Origin: Methylobacterium terricola
GTDB taxonomy: Bacteria > Pseudomonadota > Alphaproteobacteria > Rhizobiales > Beijerinckiaceae
DNA: 56,324 nucleotides
Assembly (NCBI RefSeq): GCF_006151805.1
Contig: NZ_VDDA01000016.1
Location: 1 to 56,324, forward strand
Direction of reading: 5' to 3'
Shown piece after piece: positions 33,520 through 44,895 of this stretch (position 1 is its first letter; each line of letters opens with the position of its first letter). Position numbers and translations under genes: made by a program. Below the pieces are notes generated by a model. It was not told where the DNA came from. It ran no database searches and was given only the letters and a program-made list of their open reading frames with translations.

Positions 33520-34572
33520 TCAGGCCGCGTAATCCCTGGACAGGATGAGGGCCTCGGGCCGGTGCAGGCGCATGGCGGCCGGGCGGGCCAGTCGCGGGGG
33601 CCCGGCCTCGGGCCGGCGCGCCCGGATCCGGGGTGCCGCGGTCCGGCCTGCCCCGGCCCGGCGCGTCCAGGTCTCGTGCCAGAGCAGCAGGGCGCCCGCC
33701 GCGACCACGATGACGCCGCCGACGACGAGGTGGAGGTTGGGGACCTCGCCGAAGGCGAGGTAGCCGAGGGCCATGCCCCAGACCAGCATCAGGTAGTAGA
33801 ACGGCGACACCGCGGTGGCCGGGGCCGAGGCGAGCGCCCGGGTCCAGAGATATTGCGCGCCGACATTCGAGGCGCCGAGCAGCCCGAACAGGGCGGCGTC
33901 GGTGCCGCTCGGCCAGCGGAAGCCGAAGACCAGCAGCAGGGAATGCGCGGCCGCCATCACGGCCATCTGCCAGATCAGCAGGGTGCCGGCCTTCTCGGTC
34001 TTGGCCATGCCCCGCACCGCCACCGTGACGGTGCCGTACATCACGGCGTTGCCGAGGGCGAACAGGGCCCCGACCTGCAGCGAATCGGCCCCCGGATTGG
34101 TGACGACGAGCACGCCGAGGAAGCCCACCACCAATACGCCCCAGCGCACCGGGTCCGACGCCTCCTTGTGCCAGAGGATCGCCACCACGGCGGCGAAGAG
34201 CGGCGCCGAGAAGCCGATCGCCGTGACCCCGGCGAGCGGCATCAGCCCGAGCGCCAGCACCGTCAATGTCTGCGAGATCGCCTGCGACAGGCCGCGGGCG
34301 ACGTGGGCCCCCGGCTTCCTGGTGCGGAACACCGACAGGCCGGTGGCCGGCAGCATGAACGCGCAGACCAGCCCGAAGGCGATCGACGAGCGCAGGAACA
34401 TCACCTCGCCGACCGGGTAATGCGCGACGAGGTGCTTTGAGAACGCGTTCGACAGCGTCAGCAGCACGGTCGCGCCGATCATCAGCGCGATGCCGCGGGG
34501 AATGTTGTCGGCGGGGCGGGCGGCCTCCGCCGGCGGCCGGCCGGCATCAAGCGGGCGAGCGGTGCTCGTCAT
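33520..34572 (-). CDS. EamA/DMT-family transporter
   Basis: This is a 350-residue inner-membrane protein of the drug/metabolite transporter family. About ten helices form two EamA repeats, with IALMIGATVLLTLSNAFSKHLV and EVMFLRSSIAFGLVCAFML in the first half. The second half includes GALFALGNAVMYGTVTVAV and a YYLMLVWGMALGYLAFGEVP region. A basic, arginine-rich C-terminal tail of about 45 residues is cytoplasmic. The start is ATG 34572. It follows the unusual enzyme-like gene by 29 bp on the same strand, so a product-exporter relationship is suggested. Confidence 0.9.
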   Translation of the reverse strand: MTSTARPLDAGRPPAEAARPADNIPRGIALMIGATVLLTLSNAFSKHLVAHYPVGEVMFLRSSIAFGLVCAFMLPATGLSVFRTRKPGAHVARGLSQAISQTLTVLALGLMPLAGVTAIGFSAPLFAAVVAILWHKEASDPVRWGVLVVGFLGVLVVTNPGADSLQVGALFALGNAVMYGTVTVAVRGMAKTEKAGTLLIWQMAVMAAAHSLLLVFGFRWPSGTDAALFGLLGASNVGAQYLWTRALASAPATAVSPFYYLMLVWGMALGYLAFGEVPNLHLVVGGVIVVAAGALLLWHETWTRRAGAGRTAAPRIRARRPEAGPPRLARPAAMRLHRPEALILSRDYAA

Positions 34573-34601
34573 CGGGGGCGGTCTCCGGCGGGGCGTCGCG
34601 G

Positions 34602-35609
34602 TCAGGCGACCGGCAGGGCGTCGACCGCCGTGACGCCCTCGCGCCCGGCCTCGTCGCCGGCCGCCTCCTCGAGCCGGGCGCTCGCGAAGTCGGCATCCAT
34701 GAACCAGGGCTTCACCCCGACGCCGCGGCGCAGGGAATACATGTAGAAGATCGGCATGGTGGCCGGGAACAGGTCGCGGAACTCGCTGCCGTTGAAGGTG
34801 ACGAACACCGCGCCCGGGAAGGCCGCCGCCACGGCGCGCTTCTCGATCATGTTCATGCGGTGATAGTCGAGGGCGCCCTGCTCGGTGGAGCCCTCGCCGC
34901 GGTACCACTTGGCCGCGCAGGCGACCAGGCTGGCCAGGATCTCCCCCGAGGGCTCCTCCTCGGCCGTGTCGGCGCCCACCTCGCGGCCGAAGGCGACGAC
35001 GTCGCTGAGCCGGGTGGTGGTGAAGCCGCGGGCCTGGGCCGCGGCGTCGATGGCGCCGAAATAGGCATTCACTGCCTCGGCCGGATGCCCGTTCAGCGAC
35101 GCGTGGGTGTCGGTGCAGATCAGCCGGATCAGCGCCCCCGGCGCGTAGGCCTGGCGCACCCGCTCGGCGAGCTGGCCGAGATAATCGAGGCAGGCGAGGT
35201 CGGGCGCAGCGATCCCGGAGCGCGGGCCCTTGCCCCAGTAGAGCACGAATTCGAGCGGCCGCCCGTCCTGCAAAGCCGCCTCGACCATCGGCACCAGCCG
35301 CTCGGCGTTGCCAGGCTGCTCGCGCTTGAACGCCCAGGTATTAAAAGACTTGATTATCAACTCAGAGTTGATCTTCGCGGCCGGCTTTCCCTTAAGGACT
35401 TTTTTCCGAGTCGACTGCAAGTTGATCTCTCGCTTTCCGGTTGCGGGAAGGTCGGTTCCGCTGGGAGAGGCCACCTGCATGTCTTCCGTCCCTGTCTCGA
35501 TCGCGATTGTATATCCGATAGTAGACTTTTCTAGAGTAGGCATGACGGCGACCTGTTCATCGTCCGGAATGCGCGATAAGTGGGTTAACAACTGGCTAAA
35601 GTCAATCAA
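34602..35609 (-). CDS. Unknown protein, remotely isocyanide-synthase (DIT1/PvcA)-like
   Basis: The product is 335 residues from TTG 35609; ATG 35543 gives 313 residues. I do not firmly recognise it. The middle holds LEFVLYWGKGPRSG (119-132), a helix to AERVRQAYAPGALIRLICTDTHAS (148-171), and EAVNAYFGAID. Near the end are VFVTFNGSEFRDLFP and VGVKPWFMD (296-305 region). The order recalls PvcA/Dit1 isocyanide synthases (K-P, LxxL, Y-x-P-G-A, SDGR-like, TPWH-like), but key residues differ (TDTHA instead of SDGRVF). The first 90 codons are strikingly AT-rich compared with the rest. Downstream is an EamA exporter 29 bp away. The function is not established. Confidence 0.6.
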   Translation of the reverse strand: MIDFSQLLTHLSRIPDDEQVAVMPTLEKSTIGYTIAIETGTEDMQVASPSGTDLPATGKREINLQSTRKKVLKGKPAAKINSELIIKSFNTWAFKREQPGNAERLVPMVEAALQDGRPLEFVLYWGKGPRSGIAAPDLACLDYLGQLAERVRQAYAPGALIRLICTDTHASLNGHPAEAVNAYFGAIDAAAQARGFTTTRLSDVVAFGREVGADTAEEEPSGEILASLVACAAKWYRGEGSTEQGALDYHRMNMIEKRAVAAAFPGAVFVTFNGSEFRDLFPATMPIFYMYSLRRGVGVKPWFMDADFASARLEEAAGDEAGREGVTAVDALPVA

Positions 35610-35779
35610 ATTGCGAATAAATAGTTAACGGGATCGCAGGAAAGCGCTTCGCCGGCGCATCATTGCCGACCGCCTTGCAGCGTCGCGGTGGGGTCCCGCT
35701 CCGCGGCCGCGTTGGACGCGATCTTGCCTTGGCGTAACCTGGCTCCATCCGGGGGCGCAGGCGGGTCGCAGGGAGGCTC

Positions 35780-36604
35780 ATGGATCTCAGCAGCATCACC
35801 GAGGTGGCGACGCCCTGCTCCAGGGCCGCCCTGCCGGCCTGGCGCCCGGGCGACGCCTGGCTCGCCGGCGGGACGTGGCTGTTCTCCGAGCCGCAGGCGG
35901 GGATCGGCCGGCTGATCGACCTGCCCTCCCTCGGCTGGGAGCCGCTCGCGGTGACGACGGAGGGCCTGCGGATCGCCGCGACCTGCACCATCGCGGCCCT
36001 CGACCGGCTCGACCTGTCGGCGGCCTTCGCGGCCTCGCCGCTGGTCGGGCAATGCTGCCGGGCGCTGCTCGGCTCGTTCAAGGTGTGGAACGCCGCGACG
36101 GTCGGCGGCAATGTATGCCTGGCGCTGCCGGCCGGGCCGATGACCGCCCTCGCGGTCGCCCTCGACGGGACCGGCCTGATCTGGACGCCCGACGGCGGCG
36201 AGCGCTCCCTCCCCGTCCGCGACCTGGTTCGGGGGCCGCAGGAGACGGCGCTCGCGCCCGGCGAGATCCTGCGCCGGATCGACCTGCCGGCGGCGGCTCT
36301 GCGGCGGCGCACCGCGTTCCGGCGCCTCTCCTTGAGCCCCAACGGCCGCTCCGGCGCCCTGGTGATCGCGACGCTCGATCCCTCGGGCGCCTTCGCCGTC
36401 ACGGTGACCGCCGCGACCCGCCGCCCGGTGCGGATCGACCTCGCGGGCGTGCCGGAGGCCGGGGCGCTGGCGGCGGCGCTCGCCGCCGCGATCCCGGACG
36501 GGCTCTGGTACGACGACATCCACGGCGCGCCGGACTGGCGCCGCCACGTCACCGGGCTGCTGGCCGAGGAGGCCCGGGCCGAGATCGCGGGAGGCGGCGC
36601 ATGA
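35780..36604 (+). CDS. Molybdenum hydroxylase FAD-binding subunit (CoxM/XdhB-like)
   Basis: This is a 274-residue subunit of a xanthine dehydrogenase-family enzyme. FAD-binding segments are AWLAGGTWLFSEPQ (about 26-39, the usual AGGT loop) and FKVWNAATVGGNVCLALPAG (about 100-119, the TxGGN-type loop). The C-terminal domain is shorter than in the usual ~290-residue medium subunit. It overlaps the next gene by 4 bp (ATGA), so it is co-translated with the fused iron-sulfur/molybdopterin subunit. It passes electrons from the [2Fe-2S] clusters to FAD. Confidence 0.92.
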   Translation: MDLSSITEVATPCSRAALPAWRPGDAWLAGGTWLFSEPQAGIGRLIDLPSLGWEPLAVTTEGLRIAATCTIAALDRLDLSAAFAASPLVGQCCRALLGSFKVWNAATVGGNVCLALPAGPMTALAVALDGTGLIWTPDGGERSLPVRDLVRGPQETALAPGEILRRIDLPAAALRRRTAFRRLSLSPNGRSGALVIATLDPSGAFAVTVTAATRRPVRIDLAGVPEAGALAAALAAAIPDGLWYDDIHGAPDWRRHVTGLLAEEARAEIAGGGA

Positions 36605-39342
36605 AGCTCACCGTCAACGGCCACGCGCACGAGGCCGCGCCCCGCCCGGGCCAGTGCCTGCGCACGCTCCTGCGCGAGCTCGGCTGGTTCGGGGTCAAGA
36701 AGGGCTGCGACGCCGGCGATTGCGGCGCCTGCACGGTCCATCTCGACGGCGAGCCGCTGCATTCCTGCCTGGTGCCGGCCTTCCGGGCGGCGGGGCGGAG
36801 CGTCACCACCGTCGAGGGCCTGGCCGGCCCCTGCGCGCCGGGGGACGGCGTGCCGGAGCGGCTGCACCCGGTTCAGGCGGCCTTCGTGGCGGCGCAGGGC
36901 TTCCAGTGCGGCTTCTGCACCCCCGGCATGGCGATGACGGCCGCCGCCCTCGACCAGGGCCAGGCCCGCGACCTGCCGGCCTCGCTCAAGGGCAACCTCT
37001 GCCGCTGCACCGGCTACCGGGCGATCGCCGACGCGATCGCGGGCATCGCCGACGCGATCGCGGGGGATCCCGGTCCGTCCTGCACCCACAGCCCGCCGGC
37101 CCCGGCCAGCGCCGCGATCGTCAGCGGCCGGGCGCGCTACACCCTCGACCTCGCGGTGGCCGGCGCCCTGCACCTGAAGGTGCTGCGCTCGCCCCACGCC
37201 CACGCCGTCGTGCGGTCCATCGATGCCGCGGCCGCCCTCGCGGTGCCGGGCGTGGTGCGGGTGCTGACCCCTGCGGACGCGCCCGACCGGCTGTTCTCCA
37301 CCGGCCGGCACGAGAACCCGGCCGACGACGCCGCCGACACGCGGGTGCTCGATCCGGTCCTGCGCTTCGTCGGCCAGCGCGTCGCCGCGGTGGTCGCCGA
37401 GAGCGAGGCGGCGGCGGAGGCCGGCTGCCGGGCGCTCGTCGTGGAGTACGAGGTGCGGCCGGCCTGCCTCGATCCCGAGCTTGCCCTCGACCCGGACGCC
37501 CCGCTCGTCCACGGCGCGCGGCCGACCGGCGAGGACGCACCGCCGCTGCACCCCCACCCCAACCTCGCCGCCGAGGCGCATGGGGCGATCGGCGACGTGG
37601 CGGCGGGCCTCGCCGCCGCCGACGTCGTGGTCGAGGGCACCTACCGCTCGCAGCGGATCCAGCACGCGCATCTCGAGACCCACGCGGCCGTGGGCTGGCG
37701 CGATCCGGACGGGCGGCTCGTCATCCGCTCCAGCACCCAGGTGCCGTTCCTGACCCGCGACGCCCTCTGCACCCTGTTCGACCTCCCGCGCGAGCAGGTG
37801 CGGGTGGAGTGCGGCCGGGTCGGCGGCGGCTTCGGCGGCAAGCAGGAGATGCTGACCGAGGATCTGGTGGCGCTCGCGGTGCTGGCCACCGGCCGGCCGG
37901 TGCGCTGGGAGCTGACCCGCACCGAGCAGTTCACCGCCACCACCACCCGCCACCCGATGCGGGTGCGGGTGCGGCTGGGAGCCCGGGCCGACGGCACCCT
38001 GACGGCGATCGCCCTCGACGTGCTGTCGAATACCGGCGCCTACGGCAACCATGCCGGCGGCGTGCTGCATCACGGCTGCAACGAGGTGATCGCGGTCTAT
38101 CGCTGCCCCGCCAAGCGGGTCGACGGCTACGCCGTCCATACCCACACCCTGCCGGCCGGCGCCTTCCGCGGCTACGGGTTGAGCCAGACCATCTTCGCGG
38201 TCGAATCCGCCATGGACGACCTCGCCCGCGCCCTCGACCTCGATCCGTTCGAGCTGCGGCGGCGCAACGTCGTACGCCCCGGCGACCCGATGGTGTCGAC
38301 GAGCCTGGAACCGCACGACGTCCAGTACGGCAGCTACGGCCTCGACCAGTGCCTCGACGCGGTCGCGGCCGCGCTGTCCGTGCCCCCTCCCCCGGCCCTG
38401 CCGGGCTGGCGCACGGGATCCGGCATGGCTCTGTCGATGATCGACACCATCCCGCCCCGCGGCCATTTCGCCGAGGCCCGGATCGCGCTCACGCCGGATG
38501 GCCGCTACGGCTTGCGCGTCGGCACGGTCGAGTTCGGCAACGGCACCTCGACCGTGCACCGCCAGATCGCCGCGGAGATCCTGGGCACAAGCCCGGACCG
38601 GATCGCCCTGCGCCAGGGCGACACCGATGCGGTGCCGCACGATACCGGCGCCTATGGCAGCACCGGCATCGTGGTGGCAGGCCAGGCGACCCTGCGGGCC
38701 GCGGACGCCCTGGCGACGATGCTGAAGGAGCGCGCCGCCGCCCGCCTCGGCGTCGCGCCGCAGGCCTGCCGGCTCGACGGCGAGGCGGTGACGGCGGGCG
38801 ACCGCCGGGTGCCGCTTGCCAATCTCGCCCCGATCGAGGCGACCGGCCGCGCCGACGGCAGCCCGCGCTCGGTGGCGTTCAACGTCCAGGGCTTCCAGGT
38901 CGCGGTGCGGCCGGAGACCGGCGAGGTCCGGATCCTGCGCAGCGTCCACGCCGCCGATGCCGGGCGGGTGATGAACCCGGTCCAGTGCCGCGGCCAGATC
39001 GAGGGCGGCGTCGCCCAGGCGCTCGGCGCCGCGCTCTACGAGGATCTTCGGATCGACGGCGAGGGTCGGGTCGTGACCCCGTCCTTCCGCACCTACCACA
39101 TCCCGGCCATCGCCGACGTGCCCCGCACCGAGGTGATCTTCGCCGACACCCGGGACGCCGTCGGGCCGCTCGGCGCCAAGTCGATGAGCGAGAGCCCGTT
39201 CAACCCAGTGGCGCCGGCCCTGGGCAATGCCATCCGGGACGCGACCGGCGCGCGGCTGACCGCGACGCCGTTTTCGCCCGACCGGATCTACCGGCAGACC
39301 AGAGACGCCATCAGCAGCGGCGAGGAGGAGCGATGGACCTGA
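36601..39342 (+). CDS. Molybdenum hydroxylase, fused [2Fe-2S] and molybdopterin subunit
   Basis: This is a 913-residue fusion. Residues 1-150 are the iron-sulfur part, with plant-type cluster cysteines 36, 41, 44 and 56 (CDAGDCGACTVHLDG) and second-cluster cysteines 103, 106, 134 and 136 (CGFCTPGM and LCRCTGYR). Residues about 165-905 are the molybdopterin domain, with GRVGGGFGGKQEM, the PAGAFRGYGLSQ loop, and ALYEDLRIDGEG near the end. The catalytic glutamate is probably in GAKSMSESPFNP; xanthine-type enzymes have a GVGEP motif here. Such fusions oxidise purines or N-heterocycles. The permease downstream supports a purine-like substrate. Confidence 0.93.
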   Translation: MKLTVNGHAHEAAPRPGQCLRTLLRELGWFGVKKGCDAGDCGACTVHLDGEPLHSCLVPAFRAAGRSVTTVEGLAGPCAPGDGVPERLHPVQAAFVAAQGFQCGFCTPGMAMTAAALDQGQARDLPASLKGNLCRCTGYRAIADAIAGIADAIAGDPGPSCTHSPPAPASAAIVSGRARYTLDLAVAGALHLKVLRSPHAHAVVRSIDAAAALAVPGVVRVLTPADAPDRLFSTGRHENPADDAADTRVLDPVLRFVGQRVAAVVAESEAAAEAGCRALVVEYEVRPACLDPELALDPDAPLVHGARPTGEDAPPLHPHPNLAAEAHGAIGDVAAGLAAADVVVEGTYRSQRIQHAHLETHAAVGWRDPDGRLVIRSSTQVPFLTRDALCTLFDLPREQVRVECGRVGGGFGGKQEMLTEDLVALAVLATGRPVRWELTRTEQFTATTTRHPMRVRVRLGARADGTLTAIALDVLSNTGAYGNHAGGVLHHGCNEVIAVYRCPAKRVDGYAVHTHTLPAGAFRGYGLSQTIFAVESAMDDLARALDLDPFELRRRNVVRPGDPMVSTSLEPHDVQYGSYGLDQCLDAVAAALSVPPPPALPGWRTGSGMALSMIDTIPPRGHFAEARIALTPDGRYGLRVGTVEFGNGTSTVHRQIAAEILGTSPDRIALRQGDTDAVPHDTGAYGSTGIVVAGQATLRAADALATMLKERAAARLGVAPQACRLDGEAVTAGDRRVPLANLAPIEATGRADGSPRSVAFNVQGFQVAVRPETGEVRILRSVHAADAGRVMNPVQCRGQIEGGVAQALGAALYEDLRIDGEGRVVTPSFRTYHIPAIADVPRTEVIFADTRDAVGPLGAKSMSESPFNPVAPALGNAIRDATGARLTATPFSPDRIYRQTRDAISSGEEERWT

Positions 39343-40688
39343 AGCGCGACGACGGCCTGACCCGGCAAGATGCTCCGTCGAAAGGCGGTTTCCTGGAGCG
39401 CACCTTCGCGCTCTCGGCCCACGGCACCACCGTGCGGACGGAGCTGCTCGCTGGGCTGACCACCTTCCTGACGATGGCCTACATCGTCTTCGTCAATCCC
39501 AACATCCTGGGCGATGCCGGGATGCCGAAGGGGGCGGTGTTCGTCGCGACCTGCCTCGTCGCGGCGATCGGCTCGCTGGTGATGGCGTTCTACGCCAACT
39601 ACCCGATCGCCCTCGCGCCGGGCATGGGGCTCAACGCCTACTTCGCCTACGTGGTGGTGCTCCAGATGGGCTACACCTGGCAGGCGGCGCTCGGCGCGGT
39701 GTTCATCTCCGGCCTGTGCTTCATGGTGGTGACGCTGACGGGCTTACGCCGGATCATCGTCGACGGCATCCCGCGATCGATGCGCATCGCCATCACGGTC
39801 GGCATCGGGCTGTTCCTGGCGATCATCGCGTTGAAGAGCGCCGGCGTGGTGGCGGCGAGCCCGGCGACCTTCGTGACGCTCGGCGACCTGCACAAGCCGA
39901 GCACGGTGCTGGCGGCGCTGGGCTTCCTGATCGTCGCGGTGCTCTCGGTGCGCAAGGTCCGGGGCGCGCTGCTCGCCGGCATCCTGACCGTCACGGCCCT
40001 CAGCTTCATCGTCGCCGACAACACCTTCCAGGGTGTCGCCTCGCTGCCGCCCTCGATCGCCCCGACGCTGTTCGCCCTCGACATCAAGGGCGCGCTGGCG
40101 GGCGGCCTGCTCAACGTGATCCTGGTGTTCTTCCTGGTCGAATTGTTCGACGCCACCGGCACGCTGATGGGCGTCGCCAACCGGGCGGGGCTGCTGACCG
40201 AGGGCAAGATGGAGCGGCTCGACAAGGCGCTGATGGCGGATTCCTCGTCGATCTTCGTCGGCTCGCTGCTCGGCACCTCGAGCACCACGGCCTATCTCGA
40301 GAGCGCGTCCGGCGTCGAGGAGGGAGGCCGCACCGGGCTCACCGCCGCGACGGTGGCGGTCTTGTTCCTGGCCTGCCTGTTCTTCGCGCCGCTCGCCGGC
40401 TCGGTCCCGGCCTATGCGACGGCGCCGGCGCTGTTCTACGTCGCCTGCCTGATGCTGCACGAGCTGGTCGATCTCGATTGGGACGACCTGACCGAGGTGC
40501 TGCCGGCTTGCGTGACGGCGCTGCTGATGCCCTTCACCTACTCGATCGCCAACGGCGTCGCCTTCGGCTTCATCACCTACGCGGTGATCAAGCTGCTCAC
40601 CGGGCGGTTCCAGGAGGTCAAGCCGGTGGTGTGGGTGATCGCGGCGGTGTTCCTGTTCAAGTTCGTGGCGACGGGCAGCGCGCATTGA
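39333..40688 (+). CDS. NCS2/AzgA-type purine permease
   Basis: This is a 451-residue inner-membrane permease of the AzgA branch, which imports adenine, guanine or hypoxanthine with protons. Signature blocks are TELLAGLTTFLTMAYIVFVNP (about 37-57), APGMGLNAYFAYVVV and LFDATGTLMGVANRAGLL. A typical SSIFVGSLLGTSSTTAYLESASGVEEGGRTGL loop, quoted by blocks, holds the substrate-binding region. The start is ATG 39333 behind GGAGGAG and overlaps the hydroxylase stop by 10 bp. The coupling suggests uptake of the substrate oxidised by that enzyme. Confidence 0.94.
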   Translation: MDLKRDDGLTRQDAPSKGGFLERTFALSAHGTTVRTELLAGLTTFLTMAYIVFVNPNILGDAGMPKGAVFVATCLVAAIGSLVMAFYANYPIALAPGMGLNAYFAYVVVLQMGYTWQAALGAVFISGLCFMVVTLTGLRRIIVDGIPRSMRIAITVGIGLFLAIIALKSAGVVAASPATFVTLGDLHKPSTVLAALGFLIVAVLSVRKVRGALLAGILTVTALSFIVADNTFQGVASLPPSIAPTLFALDIKGALAGGLLNVILVFFLVELFDATGTLMGVANRAGLLTEGKMERLDKALMADSSSIFVGSLLGTSSTTAYLESASGVEEGGRTGLTAATVAVLFLACLFFAPLAGSVPAYATAPALFYVACLMLHELVDLDWDDLTEVLPACVTALLMPFTYSIANGVAFGFITYAVIKLLTGRFQEVKPVVWVIAAVFLFKFVATGSAH

Positions 40689-40703
40689 CGGGCGCAACAC
40701 CCG

Positions 40704-40735
40704 AACCCTCCCCCCCCGCAGCGGGGGGGAGGGTT
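40704..40735. terminator. C-rich/G-rich hairpin between convergent genes, short copy
   Basis: AACCCTCCCCCCCC-GCAGC-GGGGGGGAGGGTT forms a long perfect hairpin with the same arm type as the 180-bp elements. It lies between the convergent permease and lexA genes and could terminate both. Only the hairpin is present, without the core. Confidence 0.75.
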
Positions 40736-40758
40736 CCAGCGCTTTGCTGAAATCCAGC

Positions 40759-41502
40759 TCAGTACTTCCGGACCAGGCTCACCAGCCGGCCCTGGATCCG
40801 CACCCGGTCCGGCCCGAGCACCCGGGTCTCGTAGGCCGGGTTGGCGGCCTCGAGCGCGATCGACGAGCCGCGGCGGCGCAGGCGCTTCAGGGTGGCCTCC
40901 TCGTCGTCGATCAGCGCCACGATGATGTCGCCGGTATTGGCGGTCTCCTGGCGGCGGATCACCACGAGGTCGCCGTCGAGGATGCCGGCCTCGATCATCG
41001 AGTCGCCGCGCACCTCCAGGGCGTAATGCTCGCCGCTGGCGAGGAAGTCCGGCGACATCGCCACCGAGCGGCTCTGGCTCTGGATCGCCGAGATCGGCGT
41101 ACCGGCGGCGATCCGGCCCATCACCGGAATGCTGATCGACTGGCCGTTCTCGTCCGGTGCCGTGGCCATGGCCGGGATGCCGGCGGGCCGCTTCGGCTCG
41201 TGGGCGCGCCCGCCCTCGACCACGCTGGGGTTGAACCGCACCACCTCGGCGCCGGTCGCGGCCGGTGCCGCCGCCGGCCCGGTCACCGCGTCGGGCAGGC
41301 GGATCACCTCGATCGCCCGGGCCCGGTTCGGCAGGCGGCGCAGGAAGCCACGCTCCTCGAGCGCCGTGATCAGGCGGTGGATGCCCGATTTCGATTTGAG
41401 ATCGAGGGCGTCCTTCATCTCGTCGAAGGACGGGGGCACGCCCGTCTCGCGCATTCTCTGCTGAATGAAGCGGAGCAGGTCCAACTGCTTACGCGTGAGC
41501 AT
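40759..41502 (-). CDS. lexA: LexA repressor
   Basis: This is a 247-residue SOS repressor. The N-terminal winged HTH (1-65) contains MLTRKQLDLLRFIQQRM and SGIHRLITALEERGFLRRL. The C-terminal S24 peptidase domain has the self-cleavage site Ala133-Gly134 (GRIAAGTP), catalytic Ser168 in RGDSMIEAG, and Lys206 in EATLKRL. The length is longer than in E. coli, as is usual in alphaproteobacteria, with an Ala/Pro-rich linker at about 70-120. It is probably self-regulated through the GTTC-N7-GTTC box at 41561-41575. It is convergent with the permease. Confidence 0.96.
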   Translation of the reverse strand: MLTRKQLDLLRFIQQRMRETGVPPSFDEMKDALDLKSKSGIHRLITALEERGFLRRLPNRARAIEVIRLPDAVTGPAAAPAATGAEVVRFNPSVVEGGRAHEPKRPAGIPAMATAPDENGQSISIPVMGRIAAGTPISAIQSQSRSVAMSPDFLASGEHYALEVRGDSMIEAGILDGDLVVIRRQETANTGDIIVALIDDEEATLKRLRRRGSSIALEAANPAYETRVLGPDRVRIQGRLVSLVRKY

Positions 41503-41560
41503 GTGACACTCTCATCCCCGCGCTGCCGCGCTCCGGAAACAAATCGCGAACATGGTAAGC

Positions 41561-41575
41561 GTTCCGCAAGTGTTC
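41561..41575. promoter_or_regulatory. LexA (SOS) box upstream of lexA
   Basis: GTTC-CGCAAGT-GTTC matches the alphaproteobacterial SOS consensus GTTC-N7-GTTC exactly. It sits 59 bp before the lexA start codon (41502), a position expected for autoregulation. A GAAC half-site lies just upstream at 41548-41551. Confidence 0.88.
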
Positions 41576-41716
41576 CGCAAGCGGGTATGGAAGTGCGGCG
41601 CGGGAACGCAGCAGAACCGGCGCGAGAGCGAGAGATCGCGGCCGATTCGGGCCGGATCGACGGGGCAGACTGGCCGGTCATGTCCGGCACACTACGATCG
41701 CCCGGGTGCCGGGCCG

Positions 41717-41995
41717 CTACCGGCGGGCCGGTGCGGGCCGGTCGGTGAAGAGCGGGTTCGGCGGCGGTTCCGCGGCGGCGGAGGGCGGACGGTCGAAGGA
41801 ATCCGCCAGGGACTCGATCTCGACCGGGGCCGCGACCGCGCCGTCGCTGCCGGCGGGCGGCACCGGGGGCTGGCCGGCGATGACCTTCGGCAGCCGCAGG
41901 CCGCCGGGGCCGACGGTCGTCTGCGCCGCCTGCGCCGAAGCCTGTGCGGGCAGCAGGAACGCCACCACGATGCCGGCCGCCAGGATCGCCCTCAT
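41717..41995 (-). CDS. Small exported Pro-rich protein, unknown
   Basis: This is a 92-residue product from ATG 41995. A clear signal peptide covers about 1-22 (RAILAAGIVVAFLLPAQASAQ, cleavage after ASA). The mature part is Pro/Ala-rich, with the short LRLPKVIAGQPPVPPAG segment and the end PPPNPLFTDRPAPARR, and has no cysteine. No family is recognised. It lies between lexA and uvrB on the same strand, but there is no sign that it shares an SOS box. Confidence 0.65.
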   Translation of the reverse strand: MRAILAAGIVVAFLLPAQASAQAAQTTVGPGGLRLPKVIAGQPPVPPAGSDGAVAAPVEIESLADSFDRPPSAAAEPPPNPLFTDRPAPARR

Positions 41996-42073
41996 CCGAC
42001 GCTCTCCTCTCGCTGCCGGGCCGTCCGCGCGGGCGGCGGCAACGGCTCCGCCGAAGCCGGGCCGGGCCGGCGC

Positions 42074-44851
<2,778 letters not shown>

Positions 44852-44895
44852 GGCCCAGATATGGCAAGCCGTGACGAGGCCGGAAAGGGCCCTCG

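Noticed and set aside
35602..39099. Long minus-strand frame opposite the molybdenum hydroxylase
   Set aside because: Pure antisense shadow of strongly biased GC-rich codons, with no motifs.
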